Shown here one piece after another: positions 8,706 through 17,089 of a stretch of 45,858 bases of DNA. This stretch comes from Gammaproteobacteria bacterium. GTDB lineage: Bacteria; Pseudomonadota; Gammaproteobacteria; Steroidobacterales; Steroidobacteraceae. How positions within the stretch are numbered: position 1 is the stretch's first letter; the number at the start of each line of letters is the position of its first letter. The translations under genes and the position numbers were made by a program. Below the pieces are notes generated by a model. It made no database searches. It was given only the letters and a program-made list of their open reading frames with translations, and was not told the origin of the DNA. Location of the stretch: assembly GCA_027459765.1 (NCBI GenBank), contig DAIDHD010000054.1, positions 1-45,858 on the forward strand. Direction: 5' to 3'.

Positions 8706-10249
8706 GCGCGGGCGCCTCCCGCGCCGAGCTCGAGCGTGCGCCTCGCCACGTAGTCGGCGATCGCCTCGCGCACCCCCGGATCGAGCGGTGGCGGCTGGTA
8801 GTCGCCGAGCAGGCGCTGCCACAGCGCCGTGGCGCGCGTGGTGGCGTCACGCGCGCCCGCTTCCGTCCAGCTCTCGAAACTCGACCAGTCCGACAGCAGC
8901 GGCTGGTAGAAGGCGGTTTGATAGCGCGCCAGGGTATGGGCCGTGCCGAAGAAGTGGCCGCCGGGCGGCACCGCCTTGATGGCCTCCACGCCCAGGTCGT
9001 CGTCGTCGAAGCTCACCGGCTTGAGTATCGCGGCCCAGTGCCGCAACAGTTCCGCATCCACCACGATCTTCTCGAGCGAGGCCGACAGGCCACCCTCGAG
9101 CCAGCCGGCGGCGTGATTGACGAGGTGGCTGTGGCTCAGGATCGCCGCCTGCAGCGAGAAGGCCGTCTCGTAGGTGGCCTGGGCATCCACGGTGGGCGCG
9201 GCATTGACCGCGCTGGTGCGCACCGGCAGGCCGAGGCGCCGGCCGATCTGCGCGCCCGCGATCACCGCGTGCACGTATTCGGGGGTGCCGAACGCGGGCG
9301 AACCGCTGCGCATGTCGACGTTGGAGGTGAAGCCGCCGAGCACGCACGGCGTGCCCGGGCGCACCATCTGGCAGAGCGCCACCACGGCGAGCGCCTCGGC
9401 GGTCTGTTGCACGAGCGCACCCGCGAGCGTCACCGGCGCCATGGCGCCCATGAGCGTGAATGGCGTGATCACCACGCACTGGCCGTGGCGCGCCATCACC
9501 AGGATGTTGTCGAGGATCTCCTCGTCGAGCCGGCGCGGCGAGTTGACGTTGGTCACCGTGAGCAGCGTCGGCCGCGCGGCGAGCGCCTCGACACTGGTGC
9601 CGTGCTCGAGCGCCGAGATGGCGATCGCGTCCTCGGCCTGCACGCCGCCCACGCCGCGTGCGGCCCAGACGATGTCGGCGCACTCCACGTGCGCCTGGTA
9701 GGTGGCGAGATGGCGCACCGGCACGGGCACGTCGACCGGCTCCACCACGATGCCGCCTTGCCAGTGCAGCACGCCGAGCGCGTGGCAGAGCTTCAGGATG
9801 TCGCGAAACGCGGCGATGCTGCCGTAGCGGCGTCCGGCCACGGCGTCGCGCACGTTCGGTGCGCCGTTGACCGGACCGAAGTTCACCACGTTGCCGCCGA
9901 CGTGCAGGTGCCGTTCGGGATTGCGGGCGTGAAGGACGAACGAGGAGGGCGCGTGCGCCAGGTGCGCCTCGACGACTTCGCGGCCGAGGCGCACCAGCTG
10001 CGACTCCTCGTCGACGATGCCGCCGCCGCGACGGAAGGCATCGCGCGCGGCGCGATTGCGAATTTCCAGCCCGGCCTCCTCGAGCACCCGGTAGGCGGCG
10101 GTCACGATGCGCTCCACCTGCTCCTGGTCGAGGATCTCGAGCGGCGCCCAGCGGTTCGTGAGCCGTGGCAGCGGCGCGAGCGGCTGGCCTGCGCCGCGCG
10201 CGGCGCGCGCTCGCTCGCGGCGGCGGGACGTGGGCGATGCGTCGGTCAT
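8702..10249 (-). CDS. MttB-superfamily methyltransferase (trimethylamine methyltransferase-like, non-pyrrolysine)
   Basis: 515-residue TIM-barrel protein of the trimethylamine:corrinoid methyltransferase superfamily. Recognisable parts are the N-terminal LPRLTNRWAPLEILDQEQVERIV, the central VKECADIVW-like block HVECADIVWAARGV, and a glycine-rich GTPCVLGGFTSNVDM strand. The frame has no internal UAG, so it is a non-pyrrolysine member; in other bacteria such members demethylate glycine betaine, carnitine or proline betaine. No corrinoid protein or reductive activase is nearby, which is odd for the known chemistry. ATG 10249 chosen; an ATG at 10258 adds three residues. It is divergent from the ThDP enzyme and translationally coupled to the PhnD-like protein. 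Confidence 0.85.
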   Translation of the reverse strand: MTDASPTSRRRERARAARGAGQPLAPLPRLTNRWAPLEILDQEQVERIVTAAYRVLEEAGLEIRNRAARDAFRRGGGIVDEESQLVRLGREVVEAHLAHAPSSFVLHARNPERHLHVGGNVVNFGPVNGAPNVRDAVAGRRYGSIAAFRDILKLCHALGVLHWQGGIVVEPVDVPVPVRHLATYQAHVECADIVWAARGVGGVQAEDAIAISALEHGTSVEALAARPTLLTVTNVNSPRRLDEEILDNILVMARHGQCVVITPFTLMGAMAPVTLAGALVQQTAEALAVVALCQMVRPGTPCVLGGFTSNVDMRSGSPAFGTPEYVHAVIAGAQIGRRLGLPVRTSAVNAAPTVDAQATYETAFSLQAAILSHSHLVNHAAGWLEGGLSASLEKIVVDAELLRHWAAILKPVSFDDDDLGVEAIKAVPPGGHFFGTAHTLARYQTAFYQPLLSDWSSFESWTEAGARDATTRATALWQRLLGDYQPPPLDPGVREAIADYVARRTLELGAGGARA

Positions 10250-10392
10250 GGCGCGCATACTGCGGCCAGCGCGCGGGCCAAGGCAAATCGGCGCACGCGG
10301 TGCAGAGCATCCGGCGGCGCGCAGCGTCCGGCGACGGCGTTTCGAGTATCCTGTGCGCCCTTCTGTTCGAACCCGGCGAGGAGCACTTCGGG
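10250..10392. promoter_or_regulatory. Divergent intergenic region between mttB-like and ThDP-enzyme genes
   Basis: These 143 bases must hold promoters for both directions. The plus-strand gene has a GGAG ribosome site at about 10379. The stretch TTTCGAGTATCCTGTGC at about 10341-10357 contains a weak -10-like TATCCT, but no convincing -35 or sigma-54 element is visible. Confidence 0.4.
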
Positions 10393-12099
10393 ATGGAAAG
10401 CACATTGGACGGGCGGGACGGCGCGCCCGGAGCGGCGCCGTTGCGCGGCGGCGGGCGCATCCTCGTCGAGCAGCTCGTGGCCCAGGGAGTGACGCACGTG
10501 TTCTGCGTGCCGGGCGAGAGCTATCTGGCGGCGCTGGATGCGTTCCACGATTCGCCCATCGCACTGACGGTCTGTCGACAGGAGGGCGGCGCGGCGATGA
10601 TGGCCGAGGCGCACGGCAAGCTCACCGGCCGCCCCGGCGTCTGCTTCGTGACGCGCGGGCCGGGCGCCACCAACGCGAGCCCCGGGGTGCACGTCGCGGC
10701 GCAGGACTCCACGCCGATGATCCTGCTGGTGGGCCAGGTCGCGCGCGGCATGCGCGGCCGCGAGGCCTTCCAGGAACTCGATTACCGCGCGGTGTTCGGC
10801 ACCCTGGCGAAATGGGTCGCCGAGGTCGATGCACCCGAGCGCATACCGGAGCTGGTGGCGCGTGCCTTCACGGTGGCCGTGAGCGGCCGTCCCGGCCCCG
10901 TGGTGCTGGCGTTCCCGGAGGACGTGCTCGACGGCGAGGCCGCCTGCGCGGACGCGCCGGCGGCGCGCGCCGCCGACTGTGCGCCGGCGCCGGCCGACGT
11001 GCAGACGCTCGAAGCCTGGCTCGCCGCCGCGCAGCGGCCCGTGGTCATCGCCGGCGGCAGCCGCTGGCCCGGCGACGGCGGCGCGCTGCTCGGCGAATTC
11101 TGCCGGCGCCGCGACCTGCCCGTCTGCGTCACCTTCCGGCGCCAGTCCATCCTGGCGGGAACCCACGCGAATTACATCGGCGACGTCGGCATCGGCGCCA
11201 ACCCCGCCTTGCTGGAGGCCATCCGCTCGAGCGACCTCGTGCTGTTGCTCGGCACGCGTTTCTCGGAGGCCGCGAGCCAGGGCTACACGTTGCTCGATGT
11301 GCCGCGGCCGCGCCAGCGGGTGGTGCACGTCCACCCGGGCCCGGAGGAACTCGGCCGCGTGTATCAGGCGGACCTCGCCGTCAACGTCTCGCCGGCCGCC
11401 TTGCTGCGCGCCATGGACGGGCCGTGCCCGGCGCCGACGCCCCGCCCGGGTTACGTGGCGGAGCTGCGCCGCCGCTATCTCGCCTGGTGCGACACGCCGA
11501 CGGCGGTGCCGAGTCGCTTCAATCTCGGCGAGGCGCTGCTCGCGTTGCGCGCGCAATTGCCCGCCGCGGTGACGATCACCACCGGCGCGGGCAACTACGC
11601 CGCCTGGATCAATCGCTTCTTCCAGTTCCGCGAAGGCGGCAAGCTGCTCGGACCCACCAGCGGGTCCATGGGATACGGGATTCCGGCGGCGGTGGCGGCA
11701 CTGCGCCTCGACCCGTCGCGGCGGGTGATCGCCTTCGCCGGCGACGGCTGCTTTCTCATGAACGGCCAGGAATTCGCCACGGCCGTGCAGTACGACCTGC
11801 CGTTGATCGTCGTGGTGATCGACAATGGCGCCTACGGCACCATTCGCATGCACCAGGAGCGGCACTACCCGGGGCGGGTGGTGGGCACGTCGCTGCGCAA
11901 TCCGGATTTCGCGGCCTACGCTCGCGCCTTCGGCGGCCACGGGGAGCGCGTGGAGAACACGGCCGATTTCCTGCCGGCGTTCGAGCGCGCGGTCGCGGCA
12001 CGCAAGGCCGCCATCATCCACTGTGTCGTCGACATTGAGGCGCTGAGCCCGACGACGTCGGTGAGCGCGCTGCGCTCCGCCGCCACGCGCGGCGCCTGA
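10393..12099 (+). CDS. Thiamine-diphosphate-dependent enzyme (acetolactate synthase-like)
   Basis: 568-residue ThDP enzyme with the three-domain layout of acetolactate synthase and 2-oxoacid decarboxylases. The N-terminal Pyr domain has GVTHVFCVPGESYLAALDAF and the catalytic Glu in CRQEGGAAMMAEA (Glu64); next comes the central domain, then the PP domain (about residues 445-480) with GDGCFLMNGQEF and the ThDP-Mg end VVVIDNGAYG. The segment GPGATNASPGVH is also typical. The start ATG at 10393 has a GGAG site 10 bases upstream. It is probably not the housekeeping biosynthetic enzyme, since no small ilvN-type subunit is adjacent. Substrate unknown; a carboligase or decarboxylase in methylated-amine catabolism is possible. 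Confidence 0.83.
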   Translation: MESTLDGRDGAPGAAPLRGGGRILVEQLVAQGVTHVFCVPGESYLAALDAFHDSPIALTVCRQEGGAAMMAEAHGKLTGRPGVCFVTRGPGATNASPGVHVAAQDSTPMILLVGQVARGMRGREAFQELDYRAVFGTLAKWVAEVDAPERIPELVARAFTVAVSGRPGPVVLAFPEDVLDGEAACADAPAARAADCAPAPADVQTLEAWLAAAQRPVVIAGGSRWPGDGGALLGEFCRRRDLPVCVTFRRQSILAGTHANYIGDVGIGANPALLEAIRSSDLVLLLGTRFSEAASQGYTLLDVPRPRQRVVHVHPGPEELGRVYQADLAVNVSPAALLRAMDGPCPAPTPRPGYVAELRRRYLAWCDTPTAVPSRFNLGEALLALRAQLPAAVTITTGAGNYAAWINRFFQFREGGKLLGPTSGSMGYGIPAAVAALRLDPSRRVIAFAGDGCFLMNGQEFATAVQYDLPLIVVVIDNGAYGTIRMHQERHYPGRVVGTSLRNPDFAAYARAFGGHGERVENTADFLPAFERAVAARKAAIIHCVVDIEALSPTTSVSALRSAATRGA

Positions 12100-12130
12100 C
12101 GCCGCGCGCCGGCCGCGCCGGTACGGAGCG

Positions 12131-12158
12131 GGCGGCGGACCCTGCAGGGCCCGCCGCC
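12131..12158. terminator. GC-rich hairpin between convergent genes
   Basis: Arms GGCGGCGGACCC (12131-12142) and GGGCCCGCCGCC (12147-12158) pair with one mismatch around a TGCA loop. The hairpin lies between the stops of the ThDP enzyme (plus) and the SRPBCC gene (minus), so it can serve both directions. No U-run follows on either strand. Confidence 0.5.
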
Positions 12159-12166
12159 ACCTTCGA

Positions 12167-12694
12167 TCACTTGCCTTCGACGACCTTCTTCAAGTTGTCG
12201 AGACCGGACTGATAGACGCCGTTGACGGCGTCCATCGCCGTCTTGTCGTTGGCGTTGTCGGCCGGGTGGTCACCGGTGTCCTTGCGCTTGAAGCTGCCGG
12301 ACCAGGTCACCGCCGACTTGCCCTTGCCGGTCGACTTGACCACCATCGTGGAGGTGTAGCTCGACACGGGCAGCACGCCCTCGACGATGGCGTAGCTGAA
12401 CTTGCGCGACTTGGAGTCGAAGCTCAGCAGCTTCTCCTTGATCGTGCCGCCGTCCTTGAGCGTCAGCAGCCGCTCAGCGCCCGGCTTGTTGTTGGTGCCG
12501 GCGACGATCTCGTCCTTGGCGACCGCCGGGTGCCAGGTGTTGAGGCCGTCGAAATTCTTGACCGCATCCCAGACCTTCGAGGCCGGCGCGTCGATCGACA
12601 CGGTCTTGATGGTGTGCAGGCGCGGCGCCGCCGCGAGGCTCGCGCCCGACGCCAGCGTGAACATGCCGATCATGAGAACCTTGGAAATTTTCAT
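12167..12694 (-). CDS. Exported SRPBCC-family protein (MxaD-like)
   Basis: 175-residue exported protein: signal peptide MKISKVLMIGMFTLASGASLAAA, then an SRPBCC/START-type helix-grip fold beginning LHTIKTVSIDAPASKVWDAVKNFDGLNTWHPAV and ending in a C-terminal helix NGVYQSGLDNLKKVVEG. MxaD of methanol dehydrogenase clusters has this fold, size and signal, and is thought to help electron transfer between methanol dehydrogenase and its cytochrome. The presence of xoxF about 12 kb away makes that role plausible, but the fold is widespread. ATG 12694 chosen because the signal peptide starts there; a GAGAG lies about a dozen bases upstream. It stands alone, 139 nt downstream of the RND permease gene. 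Confidence 0.8.
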   Translation of the reverse strand: MKISKVLMIGMFTLASGASLAAAPRLHTIKTVSIDAPASKVWDAVKNFDGLNTWHPAVAKDEIVAGTNNKPGAERLLTLKDGGTIKEKLLSFDSKSRKFSYAIVEGVLPVSSYTSTMVVKSTGKGKSAVTWSGSFKRKDTGDHPADNANDKTAMDAVNGVYQSGLDNLKKVVEGK

Positions 12695-12833
12695 CGTGAT
12701 TCGCTCTCGTGATGTGAGTGATGGATGCCAAACCGATGTCCGTCGCCCCTCCTCTGGCGCCGCGCGGTTGCGCTGCCCGCGGTCGAAGTCCCCGGCGACG
12801 GGGTCCCTATCCCACACATGCAGGGGTCGCAAG

Positions 12834-15800
12834 TCAAGTTGGCCGCGGGCTCGCGAGCCAGCGGGCCGCCATGGGCGGAATGAGGAGCAGGCTGACGAGC
12901 GTCGAGGAGACCAGCCCGCCGAGAATGACCACCGCCATGGGGCCCTCGATTTCGTGGCCGGGCTGGTGCAGTTGCAGCGCCACCGGCAGCAGCGCGAGGC
13001 CGGTCAGCAGCGAGGTGAGCAGCACCGGTGTCAGTCGTTCCTCCGCACCGCGCAAGGCTGCTGCGAGCGACCAGGTCTCTCCTTCGTGGCGCACGAGGTG
13101 GTCGAAGTGCGACACCAGGAGGATGGTGTTGCGCGCGGCCATGCCGAACAGGGCCACGAACCCGACCATCGACCCCAGCGAAAGCGTGCCGCCGGTCAAG
13201 GCGACGGCCGCGACGCCGCCGATCAGGGTGCTCGGCAGAGCGATCAGCACGAGCAGCACGTGGCGCGCGGAGCCGAAGGCGATGGCCATCAGCAACACGA
13301 TCAGCACGAATGCCGCGGCCGAGTGCAGCAGCAATTCGTTGGCGGCCGCGGCCTGGGTCTCGGCGGCCCCGCCGTACTGCAGGTACACGCCGGGCGGCAG
13401 TTCCACCTTGGCGGCGATCTCGCGGCGCGCGAGGCGGGCGAAGCCGGCCTGGTCCGCGCCTTTCGGCGAGGCGACCACGATCTGGCGGCGCAGTCCGTCC
13501 TGATGATCGACCAGGCTGCGGGCGAGCACGGTCTCGACGTTCGCCACCCGTGACAGCGGCGTGAGGGCGCCGTCGCGTCCGCGCAGCAACAGTGCGCCGA
13601 CCGCGCCGGGTTCGGCGCCGACGCCGGCGACCCGCACGACCACCGGTACCGATCGGTCCGCCTGATTGATGGCGGAGGCGACGCTGCCGTGGAAGGCCGC
13701 GTTCACCATCTGCAGCACGTCCGCCGGCTGCAGCCCGTAGAGCGCGAGTGCGTCCGGCAGCAGCGTCAGGCGCAATTCCGTCTCGCGGGGCGGCACGATC
13801 AGGCGCACGTTGCCGCTCTGCGGCAGCTTGGCGAGCACGTCGACGATCGCGGCGCCGACCCGGTCGTCCACGTCCAGATCCGAGCCGACCACGCTGATGG
13901 TGAAGGGCGCGGACTCGCCGGACAGCGTCTCGCCGATGCGCTCCGCCAGCACCGAGTAGATCTCCACGAGTTGATTCGGGTAACCGTCGAAGACGTGGCG
14001 GATGGCGGCGTCGATGTCGGACGCATTGCGTCCCCGCGCCGGATCGATCTGCACCTCGAACTCGCTCTTGTTGGGTGCGTCGGGATCCTGGCCGTTCTCC
14101 GCCCGCCCGATCTGTTCGGCCACGCTCTTCACGCCGGGTATGGCCATCAGGCCGCGGCTGATCTGCGTGCCGATGCGGGTGGTCTCCTCGAGCGAGATGC
14201 CGGCGCGCAGGGAGGCGTGCGCTATGAGGTAGTTCTCGCGAAAATCCGGCAGGAGGCGCGCGCCGAGCAGCGGCAGCAGCACGATTCCGGCGGCGCCGCT
14301 CAGCAGCAGGATGCCCGCCAGCACGCGTGGCCGCGCGGCGAGCGCGCGGATGGCGCGGCTCTGCCAGTGCTTGAGGCGCTTGAGGAAGCCGGCCTCCTCG
14401 CGCGGGCGGTGACGCGCCATGCCGACGGCGCACAACGCCGGCGTGGCGCTCATCGCGACCAGCAGCGACAGCGCCACGGCGAGCAGGAACGACACCGACA
14501 GCGGCCTGAAGAAGGATCCCTGCAGCCCCGACATCATCAGGATGGGCAGGAACGCCACCGCCACCGCGGCGGTGGCGTAGAACACCGGGCGGCGCACCTC
14601 GAGCGAGGCGTCGAGCAGCAGTGCGCGCACGTCGACCGACGGGTTCGCGCCGCGCCTGCGTCGAAGGATGTTCTCCACGTCGATGACCGCGTCGTCGACC
14701 ACGACGCCCAGCGCCACCACCAGCCCGCCGAGGGTCATGGTATTGAGGCTCAAGCCAAGCAGGTCGAGGATCCAGACGGTGGTGAGCAGGGTCAAGGGAA
14801 TGGCGCTGAAGGACACCAGCGCGCCGCGCCAGTCGCGCAAGGTGACCAGCAGCAGCGCAACCACCAGCACCGCGCCGATCAGCAGCGAATTGCGCAGCTT
14901 TTCGACGGCGCTCTCGATGAAGCTAGCCGGCCGCAGCAGCGCCGGGTGGTAGATCACCCCCTGCCGAGCGAGCGAGGGCGCGAGTGCGTCGAGCCTCTGC
15001 TCCAGCGCGCGGGTCACGTCGAGCGTGTTGGCGCCGAACTGCGTCGAAGTCTCGATCAGGATGCCGGGCTTGCCCTCGATCAGGGCGTCGCCGAAGCGCG
15101 GCTCGGCGCCGTCGACGATGCGTGCCACGTCGCCGAGGTGCACCGCGACGCCGCCGTGGGTGCTGATCACCGCGGCGGCGAGGGCCTCGGTCGACAGCCC
15201 CGGCGCCTGCGCCTGGATGACGATGCGCTGGGAGGGCGTTTCGACGTAGCCGCCGCCGATGGAGGTGGTGGCCCGCCGGGCGGCGGCTAGCACGTCGTCG
15301 AGCGACAGATCGTGGGCGGCGAGCTTCAAGGGATCGACCTCGATGCGCCGCTCACGCACTTGACCGCCGAAGATCTGCGCCTGCGCGACCCCGGGCACGG
15401 CGAGGATCTGCGGCTTGACGATCCACTGCACCAGATCGCGCAGTTCGATCGGCGAGAGAAGGTCGCTGGTGTACCCGAAGTGCACCAGGTACTCCATCGA
15501 CGAGCTGAGCGGCGACAGCAGTGGCGGCCCGACCCCCTCGGGCAGCAGGCTCGCCGCCTCGGCGAGCCGCTCGGTGACGACCTGGCGCTGCCGGTAGGGA
15601 TCGCCGCCGCGCGCGAACACCACCTGGATCGCCGACAGTCCCTGGCTGGAGGTCGAGCGTACGGTCTTGACGTTCTCGGTGCCGGCGAGCAACCCCTCCA
15701 GTGGGCGTGTCACCAGCGCCTCCACCTGGGTCGCGTCCAGCCCCGGGGCCTCGGTCTGCACGAGCACGTGCGGGGGCGCGAAATCCGGGAACACGTCGAA

Positions 15801-15905
15801 GCGCGCTTCGCGCAACGCCGCCGCGCCGAGCAGCGCGATCAGGCAAGACAATGCCGTGAGTATGCGGGGATTCGCGAGCGATGCCCGGACGATGGCGGCG
15901 AGCAC
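12834..15905 (-). CDS. RND efflux permease, CusA/CzcA-like
   Basis: Proton-driven inner-membrane pump of the RND superfamily, 1023 residues with twelve expected membrane helices. The N terminus reads RFDVFPDFAPPHVLVQTEAPGL, and LRDWRGALVSF and GVVVDDAVIDVENI (TM4 acidic proton relay) are typical of the heavy-metal-efflux (HME) branch rather than the drug (HAE1) branch. The repeat structure (two halves, each followed by a large periplasmic loop) is complete. It is 51 nt downstream of an adaptor gene and has no outer-membrane factor next to it. Metal specificity cannot be judged from sequence. Confidence 0.88.
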   Translation of the reverse strand: MLAAIVRASLANPRILTALSCLIALLGAAALREARFDVFPDFAPPHVLVQTEAPGLDATQVEALVTRPLEGLLAGTENVKTVRSTSSQGLSAIQVVFARGGDPYRQRQVVTERLAEAASLLPEGVGPPLLSPLSSSMEYLVHFGYTSDLLSPIELRDLVQWIVKPQILAVPGVAQAQIFGGQVRERRIEVDPLKLAAHDLSLDDVLAAARRATTSIGGGYVETPSQRIVIQAQAPGLSTEALAAAVISTHGGVAVHLGDVARIVDGAEPRFGDALIEGKPGILIETSTQFGANTLDVTRALEQRLDALAPSLARQGVIYHPALLRPASFIESAVEKLRNSLLIGAVLVVALLLVTLRDWRGALVSFSAIPLTLLTTVWILDLLGLSLNTMTLGGLVVALGVVVDDAVIDVENILRRRRGANPSVDVRALLLDASLEVRRPVFYATAAVAVAFLPILMMSGLQGSFFRPLSVSFLLAVALSLLVAMSATPALCAVGMARHRPREEAGFLKRLKHWQSRAIRALAARPRVLAGILLLSGAAGIVLLPLLGARLLPDFRENYLIAHASLRAGISLEETTRIGTQISRGLMAIPGVKSVAEQIGRAENGQDPDAPNKSEFEVQIDPARGRNASDIDAAIRHVFDGYPNQLVEIYSVLAERIGETLSGESAPFTISVVGSDLDVDDRVGAAIVDVLAKLPQSGNVRLIVPPRETELRLTLLPDALALYGLQPADVLQMVNAAFHGSVASAINQADRSVPVVVRVAGVGAEPGAVGALLLRGRDGALTPLSRVANVETVLARSLVDHQDGLRRQIVVASPKGADQAGFARLARREIAAKVELPPGVYLQYGGAAETQAAAANELLLHSAAAFVLIVLLMAIAFGSARHVLLVLIALPSTLIGGVAAVALTGGTLSLGSMVGFVALFGMAARNTILLVSHFDHLVRHEGETWSLAAALRGAEERLTPVLLTSLLTGLALLPVALQLHQPGHEIEGPMAVVILGGLVSSTLVSLLLIPPMAARWLASPRPT

Positions 15906-15956
15906 GCGCTACCCTCTCAGCGTGGTCGCGGCCACGTGCAATACTCGGACGGCCGG

Positions 15957-16934
15957 CTAGTCGTCATCGTCTTGCGCCGCCGGACGATTGGTCACCCCCT
16001 GCAGGGACCAGAGCACGCCGGCGCCGCGCACCACGACGTCGTCATCGTCATCGACGCCGTCCACGATCCAGCCGTCGCCGGCGGCCGCGATCAGCTTGAC
16101 CCGCACCGGCGAGTAATGCGTGCGGGCGTCTCCCGGCGCCGGACGCAATGCCTTGAACACGTAGGCGCCGCGCTCGTCGTAGAGCAGCGCCTCGCGCGGC
16201 ACCAGGAGTCCGGAGTGTTCCGTGAGCAGCAGGGTCACGGGCAGAGTGGCGCCGGGCCCGAGCCCCGCCGGCGGGTGATCGATCGCGAGCAGCAGCGAGG
16301 CGCCCTGCGCTTCCCCGGCCTGGCGCAAGGCGCCGAGCACGCGGCCGGGCAGTCGTACGCCGTCGACGTCGACGAGACCCTTGCGCGGCAGTTCGGTGAA
16401 GGTGTGCTGTCCGGGGGTGTCGGTCCGCAGCAGCAGGACGCGACCGCTTGCGGTGTCCCGAACCAGCCGTTCGCGCGATGTCGCCGACAGGGTCGCGAGC
16501 GGGCCCCAGTGCAGCGCGAAGCGGGCGCTCGCGCCGCGCGCGGCGGCGCGCGTGCGCGCACGCTCGGCGCGCGCCTGGTCGAGCAGCTTGAGCGACGCGT
16601 CGCCGCCGTCCCGATACAGCCGCTCCAGCCGGTGGAGTTCGGCCGCCGCGACGCCGTCGGCCGCCTCGGCCGCGCCGGCGTCCGCGGCTTCGCGCACCAG
16701 CTCGGCGTCGTCGAGCACCACGCCGACCGCGGTCAGCCGTGCCGGTGCCCGGGCGGCGACGGGGTGGGCCACGTCCAGGTTCACGGCGCGCCGTTGCTCG
16801 GCGGTGAGGGACGGCAGGCCTGCGAGCTTGTCCGCGGCCGCGTCGTCGTCGTCGCGATCCGCGGCGGCGCTGGCGAGCGCGACCAGCAAGCCGCAACCGA
16901 GGGCGGCGAGCCGCAACCGCGACTGCGCTGTCAT
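15957..16934 (-). CDS. RND periplasmic adaptor (CzcB-like) with poly-aspartate stretches
   Basis: Membrane-fusion protein expected to link the CusA-like pump to an outer-membrane channel; 325 residues, shorter than typical CzcB (350-500). It has a signal peptide (MTAQSRLRLAALGCGLLVALASAAA), a reduced alpha-hairpin region (about residues 80-140), and beta-barrel segments such as GLGPGATLPVTLLL and LVPREALLYDERGAYVF. Three Asp-rich runs stand out: DRDDDD (26-31, just after the signal cleavage), DDDDD (295-299) and a terminal DDDD (322-325). Acidic runs like these could bind metal ions. No lipoyl domain is obvious. The call rests on context and the C-terminal part. Confidence 0.72.
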   Translation of the reverse strand: MTAQSRLRLAALGCGLLVALASAAADRDDDDAAADKLAGLPSLTAEQRRAVNLDVAHPVAARAPARLTAVGVVLDDAELVREAADAGAAEAADGVAAAELHRLERLYRDGGDASLKLLDQARAERARTRAAARGASARFALHWGPLATLSATSRERLVRDTASGRVLLLRTDTPGQHTFTELPRKGLVDVDGVRLPGRVLGALRQAGEAQGASLLLAIDHPPAGLGPGATLPVTLLLTEHSGLLVPREALLYDERGAYVFKALRPAPGDARTHYSPVRVKLIAAAGDGWIVDGVDDDDDVVVRGAGVLWSLQGVTNRPAAQDDDD

Positions 16935-16973
16935 GTGACGAGTGCCATTTCGAAAATGATACCGGTGCCGACC

Positions 16974-17005
16974 GCGTGAAGAAAACCGCGCGTGAAGAAA
17001 ACCGC
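16974..17005 (+). repeat. Perfect tandem duplication, 2 x 16 bp
   Basis: The unit GCGTGAAGAAAACCGC occurs twice without a gap (16974-16989 and 16990-17005) just upstream of the small exported-protein gene. Each copy holds GTGAAGAAAACC, which could act as a weak start (M-K-K-T) or as a protein-binding repeat. Confidence 0.8.
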
Positions 17006-17089
17006 TCGACAGCGTGGCGGCGATGCGTTACACGTCGGTGGGTGGGCGGCTCGCTCGGCCGTTCCCGCGAGGCGAGTCGGAGGTGGATC

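Noticed and set aside
8702-10249. Pyrrolysine-encoding mttB
   Set aside because: There is no in-frame UAG in the gene and no pyl genes in the window.
12691-14433. Arg-rich minus-strand frame over the CusA-like gene
   Set aside because: Composition is typical of a frame-shifted shadow in GC-rich DNA; the RND permease occupies the same region with clear family motifs.
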